From Caldilineae bacterium (GTDB lineage: Bacteria > Chloroflexota > Anaerolineae > J102): 23,379 bases of DNA. This document shows, in pieces, positions 1-7,094 of the stretch. The position numbers were made by a program, and so were the translations under genes. A model generated the notes under the pieces. The model ran no database searches. It was not told the origin of the DNA and saw only the letters and a program-made list of their open reading frames with translations. The stretch spans positions 1 through 23,379 of the forward strand of contig RFJM01000326.1 in assembly GCA_003694905.1 (NCBI GenBank). Direction: 5' to 3'. Positions within the stretch are counted from its first letter, which is position 1. The number at the start of each line of letters is the position of its first letter.

Positions 1-926
1 TCGGGGAAACGGGGCCTCAGAACATAGCCGAACGGCTTTCCTGCCTGATACACTTCTGCCAGCGTGCTGTACCCCACTTTTCCGACTACCCCGTCGCTTG
101 CTGCAATGAGATCCGGGTGATACCAGCCCGACTGCCGCGGAAGCATAAGCACATTGCCGTTCCGCTCGCGGCGATCCCCCCCGCCGGGGATCACGAAACA
201 GGTGTCCGGGTGATGGGTCAACCGGTCTACGAAGCCGTAGGACCACGGTACTCCGCCCATGGTGAGCAAAACCACACGGGCAGAGTGTGGAATGCCCAGA
301 CTCTCACGCGTTGCTTCGGGTGTTTGCCTCCGCAATCGGCCCACGGGTGGGGTGATCAGGTCTGCTACCGTGGGCGCGCAGACGGGCTCTGTCTGAATAT
401 GGTAGTCGGCACGGACGTACCAGTCCGCCAGGTAGTGAATCACGCGTTGCAACTGTTCTCGCTCGCTCCTTTCTTCCAGTGCCGGCAGGTAGCCGGTGTA
501 GATCCAGTCCCAGGTGAAGCTCTCCACCAACGCAGAGGGCAGTCCCGCCGCTTCGGCACAGGCGATGCCCAGGGCCGCGATGTCGCACACGACCAGCGAG
601 CATCGCAGCTCTCGTAAATGCGATGCCACCTGTCGGACCAGGCCGGGATCGAAGGGATGAAAGGCGCTCAGTCGCCTGATAGTTGCGGGAAGATCTTCGT
701 GAAGAGAGGAAGTTTGCACGAGGCCGATGTCGGTTTCGAGCGGATGGTATCCGAAGGCCGCGGACAACGACTCGGCGAAGAACCATCGGGGCACTGTGGT
801 GAAGATCTCGAATCGTACATCCGGCCGGGCCAATCGCATGGCCTGCATAACGGCGCAGGCACGAGCCGCATGGCCGAAACCATGGGGGGTAACGAAGTAG
901 GCGATGGTAGGGTGAGAGGTCGCCAT
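1..926 (-). CDS. Glycosyltransferase-like protein (GT-B fold), 3' end cut off by the window edge
   Basis: An open frame runs leftward from ATG at 926 off the window edge, giving about 308 visible residues without a stop. The N-terminus has the motif HGFGHAAR (residues 15-22). This glycine/histidine-rich loop is typical of GT-B glycosyltransferases of the MurG/UDP-glucuronosyltransferase type and of the glycosyltransferase-like domain of arabinokinases. Near residue 281 GKVGYSTLAE resembles their C-terminal sugar-nucleotide-binding segment. Middle stretches such as LVVCDIAALGIACAEAAGLPSAL and VVLLTMGGVP also fit that fold. The predicted role is transfer of an activated sugar in the cytoplasm or at the membrane face; substrate unknown. 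The start is uncertain: neither ATG 926 nor the in-frame ATG 974 has a good ribosome site. I prefer 926 because it lies just before the first conserved strand. It is divergent from the aminotransferase gene. Confidence 0.75.
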   Translation of the reverse strand, partial: MATSHPTIAYFVTPHGFGHAARACAVMQAMRLARPDVRFEIFTTVPRWFFAESLSAAFGYHPLETDIGLVQTSSLHEDLPATIRRLSAFHPFDPGLVRQVASHLRELRCSLVVCDIAALGIACAEAAGLPSALVESFTWDWIYTGYLPALEERSEREQLQRVIHYLADWYVRADYHIQTEPVCAPTVADLITPPVGRLRRQTPEATRESLGIPHSARVVLLTMGGVPWSYGFVDRLTHHPDTCFVIPGGGDRRERNGNVLMLPRQSGWYHPDLIAASDGVVGKVGYSTLAEVYQAGKPFGYVLRPRFP

Positions 927-992
927 AGAACGCAGATGTCGCGAGAAACGGGAGTCCGGCAGGTCGGCTTGCATAGCCTGCCACGCCAGGGA

Positions 993-1020
993 AATCTAAC
1001 GCAGAATGGCCCGAATGCAA
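993..1020 (-). promoter_or_regulatory. Possible promoter of the leftward glycosyltransferase-like gene
   Basis: On the minus strand TTGCAT (1020-1015) is followed after 16 nt by TAGATT (998-993), a reasonable sigma-70-type pair. Transcription would start near 986, upstream of both candidate starts (974 and 926). The rest of the roughly 300-nt divergent region 927-1225 shows no gene. Confidence 0.4.
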
Positions 1021-1168
1021 AAGTCGGCAACATCCGGGGCGACGTTTTCCAATTCGAGTCTGCGGGGACGTTTTGCCGTTGCTTCCGTGAAGCCTGTTGG
1101 CTGATGAGGGCGTACTCTACGCCCGCCGGCCGACTCCCGGCGCTGCCGGGCCGACCGCAGCAGGTTGT

Positions 1169-1198
1169 TTGCTGCATCTGCGGGGGCTGGGCTAGAAT
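1169..1198 (+). promoter_or_regulatory. Possible promoter of the aminotransferase gene
   Basis: TTGCTG (1169-1174) and TAGAAT (1193-1198) are separated by 18 nt. The predicted start lies about 20 nt before ATG 1226, leaving a short leader that carries the GGAGAGGAG ribosome site. Confidence 0.45.
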
Positions 1199-1225
1199 GC
1201 GGCAAACCAACCGGAGAGGAGAAGC

Positions 1226-2341
1226 ATGACCACCTACACCGATCTCAACACCTCAGCACGTATCTTGCTCGGACCGGGGCCCAGCACCGTCCACCCACGG
1301 GTGCTACGGGCCATGGCTCAACCCCTTGTAGGCCACCTCGATCCCCAGTTCCTGGCTCTGATGAATGAAGTCCAGGAACTTCTGCGCTACGTTTTCCAGA
1401 CCGGAAACGAGCTCACCATCCCCGTGTCGGGCACGGGCAGCGCCGCTATGGAAGCCGCATTGTGTAATTTCATCGAACCCGGGGACGTGGTGCTGATAGG
1501 CGTCAACGGCTACTTCGGCGAGCGCCTGTGCGATATGGCTGTTCGCTATGGCGCCGAGGTGCAAAGGCTGGAAAAGGCCTGGGGCGACGTGTTCGAGCCC
1601 GAGGAAGTCGAAGCAGCACTGCGCCGGCAACCCGCCAAGCTGGTTGCCCTCGTCCATGCCGAAACATCCACCGGTGCTTTGCAGCCCATGGAAGGCATGG
1701 CAGAGGTTGTCCATCGCTATGGAGGGCTCTTGCTCATTGACTGTGTGACCTCGCTGGGGGGAGTGCCGGTGGAGATCGACGCCTGGGATGTAGATATCGC
1801 CTATAGCGGTACGCAGAAGTGTCTCAGCTGCCCACCGGGCCTGGGGCCGTTGACGGTGGGGGAGCGGGCGCGTGAAATGCTGCGGAAGCGCAAGAGCAGG
1901 GTGGCGAACTGGTATCTCGACCTGACCATGATCGAAAAGTATTGGGGTGACGCGCGTACTTACCATCACACCGCGCCCATTTCCATGAACTACGCCTTGC
2001 GCGAGGCCCTGCGTCTGGTTTATGAAGAAGGGCTGGAGGCGCGATTCCGGCGGCATCGGCGTCATGCCGAGATGCTGTGGGCCGGGCTGGAAGAGTTGGG
2101 CCTGCAAATGCACGTACCGCTCGCCCATCGCCTACCCACGCTGACGACGCCCCGCGTCCCCGCGGGGGTGGACGAAGTCGCCGTCCGCAAGCGTCTGCTG
2201 AACGAATACAATATCGAAATCGCCGGTGGCCTGGGCGTGCTGGCAGGCAAGGTGTGGCGCATCGGCTTGATGGGCTACTCCAGCCGGCAGGAGAACGTGA
2301 CCCTGTTGCTGGCAGCCCTGCGCGAGCTGCTGGGCCGTTGA
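1226..2341 (+). CDS. Class V aminotransferase, alanine/serine-glyoxylate aminotransferase type
   Basis: A 371-residue PLP-dependent fold-type I enzyme. The N-terminus carries GPGPS (16-20) and GHLDP (36-40), hallmarks of the alanine-glyoxylate/serine-pyruvate aminotransferase subgroup. VSGTGSAAMEAA (67-78) fits the phosphate-binding loop, Asp172 in LLIDCVTS should contact the pyridine nitrogen of PLP, and Lys198 in SGTQKCLSCPPG is the Schiff-base lysine. Such enzymes move an amino group between alanine, serine or a ureidoglycine-like donor and glyoxylate or another 2-oxo acid; the donor cannot be read from sequence. The start is supported by GGAGAGGAG 6-14 nt upstream. It is followed after 30 nt by the AFOR-family gene, so the two are probably co-transcribed. 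Length is normal for the family. Confidence 0.93.
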   Translation: MTTYTDLNTSARILLGPGPSTVHPRVLRAMAQPLVGHLDPQFLALMNEVQELLRYVFQTGNELTIPVSGTGSAAMEAALCNFIEPGDVVLIGVNGYFGERLCDMAVRYGAEVQRLEKAWGDVFEPEEVEAALRRQPAKLVALVHAETSTGALQPMEGMAEVVHRYGGLLLIDCVTSLGGVPVEIDAWDVDIAYSGTQKCLSCPPGLGPLTVGERAREMLRKRKSRVANWYLDLTMIEKYWGDARTYHHTAPISMNYALREALRLVYEEGLEARFRRHRRHAEMLWAGLEELGLQMHVPLAHRLPTLTTPRVPAGVDEVAVRKRLLNEYNIEIAGGLGVLAGKVWRIGLMGYSSRQENVTLLLAALRELLGR

Positions 2342-2371
2342 GGCGATGACACTTTTGTGGAGATCGGTATC

Positions 2372-4276
2372 ATGATCGGCGGAGCACACGGCAAGATCCT
2401 GCACATCGACCTGAGCACAGGCGTACAACGCATCGAGACACCTCCGGAGGCATTCTATCGGCTGCTGTTGGGGGGCCGCGCGATGGTGGCCTACCTGCTC
2501 CTGCGCGACCTACCTCCCCACACCGACCCCCTCGACCCCGACAATCTACTCATCTTTGCGCCGGGTCTGTTGCAGGGGACCAATTTCCCCGGCGCGGGTC
2601 GCCACGGGGTGGGCGGCAAATCGCCGCTGACCGGTGCCATTGCCAGTTCGGAAGTGGGAGGATGGTGGGGGCACGAGTTCAAACGCACGGGGTTCGACGC
2701 GCTGGTCATCCACGGTCGCGCCGAACGACCGGTCTATCTCTGGATCTACGACGATGCTGTGGAGATCAGGCCGGCGGACCATCTCTGGGGACTGAAGACG
2801 GCCCCAACTCAGGAGGCGATCCGGGATGAGTTGGGCGATGCCAGGGCACGCGTGGCGCAGATCGGACCCGCCGGGGAAAACCTGGTTCGCTACGCGGCTG
2901 TGATGCACGATGTGAACCGGGCCGCCGGCCGCAACGGCCTGGGAGCCGTTATGGGCTCTAAGAATCTGAAGGCCGTGGCAGTTCGCGGGACGCGAAGCGT
3001 GCCTGTGGCCGACCGCGGTCCCGTGACGGAGGTCAGTCGCTGGCTGGGAGACAATTACAAGGTGCTCTCTGCCTGGGCCACCGCCGGCATTGGGCTCGGC
3101 ACGCTGGGCGGGGTCATGAACTGGGGCCGCGTGGGCGCTCTGCCCACCCGCAATTTTTCTCAGCCCATGTTCGAAGAGCGTGAAAACCTGGCCGGCGAGC
3201 GCCTGCACCGGCTTTATCTCAAGGAGCGGGATACCTGTCAGGCCTGCCCCATCACCTGCAAGCAGGTGTTCGAACACGAGGGGCCCGACCCGGAGCACAG
3301 TTTGGACCCGCGCTACGGCGGACCCGAATACGAGACCATGGCCGCCTTGGGCTCGGCCTGCCTGGTCTCGGATGCTCTGGCGGTGTGCAAGGCCGGTGAG
3401 CTGGCCAATGCCTACGGACTGGATACCATCTCGACAGGACTCTCCATCGCCTTTGCCATGGAGTGTTTCGAGCACGAGATCATCTCGGTAGAGGATACGG
3501 ATGGTCTGGAATTCCGCTGGGGCGATGGCGAACTGCTGGTAAAAGCCGTGGAGATGATCGCGCACAGGCGCGGTTTTGGTGATGTCCTGGCCGAGGGGGT
3601 CGAGCGGATGAGCAAGCGCTTCGGCCCGGAGAGCGAGCCCTTCAACATTACGGTGAAGGGACAGGAACTGCCGATGCATGAACCCCGGCTGAAACAGGCT
3701 CTGGGACTCGGCTATGCGGTGGCCCCTGTGGGCGCCGACCACATGATGAACATGCACGACACCATGTTCACCCGCGCCGGTCGCGAGCTGGACATCGTCA
3801 ACACGGCTTTGCAAGAGCCGGTGGGACCGCTGGCGACGGACGATCTGGGCGAGGAGAAGATGCAGGTGTTCAGGGTCTATCTCAACTGGCGTCATGCCCA
3901 GGACTGCGCCGTCACCTGCCACTTCTACCCCTACGATTTCGAGCATCTGGCCCGGACGTTGTCCGGTGTGACCGGCGTCCATTACGGCATCCAGGACGTA
4001 CTCGACGTAGGGGCGCGGGCGCAGACGTTGGCGCGCCTATTCAATCTGCGCGAGGGCTTCACCGCTGCTGATGATAGGCTGCCACGGCGCGTGATGAAGG
4101 CTTTTGAATCCGGGCCTCTGCAAGGTGTGGAGATCGACGAACGCGCCTTCGAGTGGGCCAAGCATCGCTACTACGAGCTGATGGGCTGGGACCCGCAGAC
4201 GGGGGAGCCCGCTCGCGACTGTTTACACCGGCTCGGGCTGGACGCGCTCTTGCAGGAAGGTGGCGTGCGTGTTTGA
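2372..4276 (+). CDS. Aldehyde ferredoxin oxidoreductase family protein (tungsten/molybdopterin enzyme)
   Basis: Predicted 634-residue AFOR family enzyme. These oxidise aldehydes to carboxylates, or run in reverse, with ferredoxin at a bis-pterin tungsten (sometimes molybdenum) site beside one [4Fe-4S] cluster. It shows HGKILHIDLSTG at the N-terminus, KSPLTGAIASSEVGG, GLGAVMGSKNLKAVAVRG and KGQELPMHEPR, all family signatures. Cluster ligands are visible: Cys289, Cys292 and Cys296 in CQACPITC, and the distal Cys516 in AVTCHFYPYDF. ATG 2372 is chosen because GTGGAG lies about 9 nt upstream; an in-frame GTG at 2357 would add five residues but has no ribosome site. It sits 30 nt after the aminotransferase gene. 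The aldehyde substrate is unknown; subfamilies range from glyceraldehyde-3-phosphate to aromatic aldehydes. Confidence 0.93.
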   Translation: MIGGAHGKILHIDLSTGVQRIETPPEAFYRLLLGGRAMVAYLLLRDLPPHTDPLDPDNLLIFAPGLLQGTNFPGAGRHGVGGKSPLTGAIASSEVGGWWGHEFKRTGFDALVIHGRAERPVYLWIYDDAVEIRPADHLWGLKTAPTQEAIRDELGDARARVAQIGPAGENLVRYAAVMHDVNRAAGRNGLGAVMGSKNLKAVAVRGTRSVPVADRGPVTEVSRWLGDNYKVLSAWATAGIGLGTLGGVMNWGRVGALPTRNFSQPMFEERENLAGERLHRLYLKERDTCQACPITCKQVFEHEGPDPEHSLDPRYGGPEYETMAALGSACLVSDALAVCKAGELANAYGLDTISTGLSIAFAMECFEHEIISVEDTDGLEFRWGDGELLVKAVEMIAHRRGFGDVLAEGVERMSKRFGPESEPFNITVKGQELPMHEPRLKQALGLGYAVAPVGADHMMNMHDTMFTRAGRELDIVNTALQEPVGPLATDDLGEEKMQVFRVYLNWRHAQDCAVTCHFYPYDFEHLARTLSGVTGVHYGIQDVLDVGARAQTLARLFNLREGFTAADDRLPRRVMKAFESGPLQGVEIDERAFEWAKHRYYELMGWDPQTGEPARDCLHRLGLDALLQEGGVRV

Positions 4277-4411
4277 GAATGTGAGATTTGAGCGAAAATG
4301 GCGTAAACTAGGGGCTCCCCGGTCATCCTGGCCTGCCCGGCCATCGCACAAGCTCCCACCGGGCACGGCGACCACCCTATTTCCGCCTACGGAATTGAGG
4401 AGACACCATCT

Positions 4412-6175
4412 ATGCGTATGAGCTATTTGTTCGGCCAGACGTTACGCGAAGCACCGGCCGATGCTGAACTGACCAGCCACAAACTTCTGGTACGCGCCGG
4501 CTTTGTCCGCCAGTTGGGCGCCGGCATATTCAGCGTGTTGCCTCTCGGTCATCGGTCCATCACCAAGATCGAGAATATTATGCGGGAGGAAATGAACGCC
4601 ATCGGCGGGCAAGAGATGATGATGCCAGTGGTGCACCCGGCCGAGATCTGGAAGGAAACCGGCCGCTGGTATGAGGTCGGCCCCGAGATGGGCCGCTTCA
4701 AGGATGCGGGTGGGCGCGATATGGTCCTGGCCATGACGCACGAGGAAGTGGTGACAGACCTGGTGCGCAACATCATTCACTCCTATCGCCAGCTTCCCGC
4801 CCTGATCTATCACATCCAGACGAAGTGGCGTGATGAGGTGCGTTCGCGCGGAGGGCTCATCCGCGTGCGCGAATTCACCATGAAAGACAGCTACAGCCTG
4901 GATGCAGATTGGGAAGGGCTGGATCGCCAGTATCGGGCCCACTACCAGGCCTATTTCAACATCTTCCGCCGGGCCGGACTGGAGGTCATCGCTGTGAAGT
5001 CGGACGTGGGCATGATGGGCGGCAAAGAGGCTCACGAGTTCATGTATCTCACGCCCATCGGCGAGGATACGCTGGTTCTGTGCGATTCCTGCGGCTATAC
5101 GGCCAACCGCCAGGTTGCCGTTTTCCGCAAACCCGAACCGCAAGAGGAAGCCCCCCTGCCGCTGGAGAAGGTGGCCACGCCCGGCACCAAGACCATCGCC
5201 GATCTGGCTGCGTTCCTGAATATCCCCGAATCGAAGACGGCCAAGGCCGTTTTCATGGTGGCAACCATCAGCGAAGAGCAGAAAGACACGGAGAAGTTCG
5301 TGTTTGTGGTCGTACGCGGCGACATGGAGCTCAACGAGACGAAGCTGGCCAATGCGCTCAAGGCCAAAGCTTTGCGCCCCGCGCACGAGGAGGAGATCCG
5401 GGCCATCGGCGCCTCGCCGGGATATGGTTCGCCGGTGGGGATCAAGGATGACGTCCTGGTCGTGGTGGACGATCTGATCCCCCGCTCGCCGAATCTGGTG
5501 GCAGGCGCGAACGAAGACGGCTACCATTATCTCAATGTGAACTACGGCCGCGATTACAAAGCCGCCATCGTCGCCGATCTGGTGGCCGCGGAAGACGGCT
5601 ACGCCTGCGTTCAGTGCGGCGAGCCGCTGCGTACCTCTCGTGGAGTCGAGGTGGGCAATATCTTCAAGCTGGGTACCCGATACAGCGAAGCGATGAACGC
5701 CACCTTCCTGGACAAGGACGGCAAGCCCAAACCGGTGATCATGGGCTCCTACGGCATCGGCAGCGGACGCCTGCTGGCCTGTGTGGCCGAGGAGTATAAC
5801 GACGAATACGGCCTGAAATGGCCCATCACCGTTGCGCCCTACCAGGTGCATATCGTGGCCCTGAAGGGCGGGTTCGACGTGGCCGAACAGCTCTACACCG
5901 ACCTGCAGAAAGCCGGTGTCGAGGTGCTCTACGATGACCGCGAAGAGCTGAGTGCCGGCGTGAAATTCAACGACGCCGACCTGATCGGCATCCCCATCCG
6001 CCTGACGGTGGGGGGGCGCTCACTCAAGCAAGGCGGTGTCGAGTTCAAATTGCGTAGCAGCGACGAACGCGAAATCGTGCCCCTGGACCAGATCATCGAC
6101 AAAGTCCAGGAGGAAATCGCGCGCCTGCTGGCAGAGATCAATGCCCGAGTGGTTCCCGTAGAAATGCCGGACTGA
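4412..6175 (+). CDS. proS: Prolyl-tRNA synthetase, bacterial type with editing domain
   Basis: A 587-residue class II aminoacyl-tRNA synthetase charging tRNA-Pro. Motif 1 lies in the first 75 residues. TMTHEEV-type residues (LAMTHEEVVTDL, about 106-117) and motif 2 (VREFTMKDSYSL, 152-163) form the active site. The inserted editing domain spans about 230-395, with KTAKAVFMV (275-283) holding the conserved lysine. The segment EVGNIFKLGTRYSEAM leads to motif 3, MGSYGIGSGRLLACVAEE (444-461). The C-terminus is the anticodon-binding domain. Two Cys pairs (C224/C227 and C399/C402) flank the editing domain, as in many bacterial homologues. ATG 4412 has GAGGAGA 8 nt upstream. It is a housekeeping gene lying inside an otherwise catabolic gene run, 135 nt after the AFOR gene and 106 nt before the next gene. 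I saw no T-box leader. Confidence 0.97.
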   Translation: MRMSYLFGQTLREAPADAELTSHKLLVRAGFVRQLGAGIFSVLPLGHRSITKIENIMREEMNAIGGQEMMMPVVHPAEIWKETGRWYEVGPEMGRFKDAGGRDMVLAMTHEEVVTDLVRNIIHSYRQLPALIYHIQTKWRDEVRSRGGLIRVREFTMKDSYSLDADWEGLDRQYRAHYQAYFNIFRRAGLEVIAVKSDVGMMGGKEAHEFMYLTPIGEDTLVLCDSCGYTANRQVAVFRKPEPQEEAPLPLEKVATPGTKTIADLAAFLNIPESKTAKAVFMVATISEEQKDTEKFVFVVVRGDMELNETKLANALKAKALRPAHEEEIRAIGASPGYGSPVGIKDDVLVVVDDLIPRSPNLVAGANEDGYHYLNVNYGRDYKAAIVADLVAAEDGYACVQCGEPLRTSRGVEVGNIFKLGTRYSEAMNATFLDKDGKPKPVIMGSYGIGSGRLLACVAEEYNDEYGLKWPITVAPYQVHIVALKGGFDVAEQLYTDLQKAGVEVLYDDREELSAGVKFNDADLIGIPIRLTVGGRSLKQGGVEFKLRSSDEREIVPLDQIIDKVQEEIARLLAEINARVVPVEMPD

Positions 6176-6281
6176 CGAGGGCAAGGCGCCAGATCCCGCA
6201 GAGGGCCGGTAAGCAATGCCTCTCAACGTACGTCAGAGATCGCGATAACCTTCCCAGTCCACACACACAAAGGAGGTTCTC

Positions 6282-7064
6282 TTGGAAATCCTTGAAAACC
6301 GGGATACCTGGTACGAGACCTTTCGCAACAACTGGCTGGCCCACTATCTGGAGACCGGGCAGGTCGATTGGACCCGCTACAATCGCCCGCGCAACACCCG
6401 CGCGCCCGCAGGGCCGGGGGTTGATCTGAGCAAGAGCAAACTGATCTTGATCTCAACGGCGGGCGGATATCTGCGCGATCGGCAGGAGCCCTTCGATGCC
6501 GAGAACGACCTGGGCGATTACACCCTGCGCACATTCCCCTCCTCCACATCTTTTTCCGAGATCGCCTTTGCCCATACCCACTACGACCACGCCGCCGTAG
6601 ACCGGGATCCACAGGTGTTGTTGCCGCTGCGCCACCTGGAAGACATGCAGCGGGAGGGAATCATCGGTGAACTGGCCTCTTCGGTCATCAGTCTGATGGG
6701 ATACCAGCCAGATGTGACCCGCGTGCTGGATGAAGCCATCCCGGCCGTTGTGGAGGCCGTAAAACGGGAGGAAGCCCAGGCCGCGCTGCTGGTCCCTGCC
6801 TGACCGATCTGCGCTCAGTCCGTGGGACTGATTGCTCGAGCGTTGGAGATGGAGGGGGTGGCAACCACACTGACGAGCTGGCGAGGGGGTGTTACCCGGC
6901 TGACGATGCCGCCGCGCGCCACATTCACCCGTCTCAACCGCGGCGCGACGCTGGGCCAGCCGGGAGACAGCGCTCAGCAGCGTCGGGTACTGGAAGCGAC
7001 GCTGGCCTTGCTGGCGCGGGATGCCCCGCTGGAGCCGGTGATGCTGGAGGAACATCCCGCCTGA
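6282..7064 (+). CDS. Candidate selenoprotein of the glycine/betaine/sarcosine/D-proline reductase selenoprotein B family, with in-frame TGA as Sec174
   Basis: Reading through one TGA (6801-6803) joins two same-frame segments into a 260-residue protein. The N-terminal part has KLILISTAGGYL, FAHTHYDH and SVISLMGYQPD. The junction reads LLVPA-U-PICAQSVGLIARALE, and the C-terminal part contains MPPRATFTRLNRG and QQRRVLEATLALLA. All match the GrdB/PrdB-like family across the whole length. From memory, non-Sec homologues have cysteine where TGA falls (VPVCPxC), so the protein would carry a U-x-x-C redox pair (Sec174, Cys177). In characterised members Sec attacks the substrate in reductive C-N cleavage; this shorter PrdB-like form has no known substrate. 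Translation starts at TTG 6282 with AGGAGG 5 nt upstream. The GTG at 6822 has no ribosome site, which argues against a separate second gene. The FAD oxidase gene follows after 30 nt. Confidence 0.85.
6811..6835 (+). promoter_or_regulatory. SECIS-like stem-loop directing selenocysteine at TGA 6801-6803
   Basis: Seven perfect pairs, TCAGTCC (6815-6821) with GGACTGA (6825-6831), enclose a GTG loop (6822-6824). After a C/U mismatch the helix continues with G-U, C-G and G-C (6811-6813 with 6833-6835). The loop begins 18 nt after the TGA and its first base is G. Both agree with the general bacterial SECIS model: a loop of at least 3 nt, roughly 16-37 nt from UGA, with G in the first two loop positions. 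The folding is my own by-eye pairing. Confidence 0.7.
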
Positions 7065-7094
7065 TACCCACACATCACAGGAGGTTACGTACTC

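Noticed and set aside
304..1020. A 238-residue leftward reading frame
   Set aside because: Its product is rich in Arg/Ser/Pro/His without domain character, while the overlapping frame from 926 reads as a convincing glycosyltransferase.
2546..3982. A 478-codon open frame antisense to the AFOR gene
   Set aside because: High-GC genes often leave long antisense frames; the product has no recognisable domain and no ribosome site.
4277..4411. T-box riboswitch upstream of proS
   Set aside because: The 135-nt leader is too short and shows no T-box sequence or antiterminator pattern; only minor GC-rich pairings are seen.
4442..5851. A 469-codon open frame antisense to proS
   Set aside because: Shadow of the proS codon pattern; composition is His/Gly/Asp-rich and resembles no protein family.
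6822..7064. A separate 80-residue gene starting at GTG 6822
   Set aside because: It has no ribosome site, is in the same frame as the preceding segment, and continues the same protein family across the TGA; it is the C-terminal part of the selenoprotein candidate.
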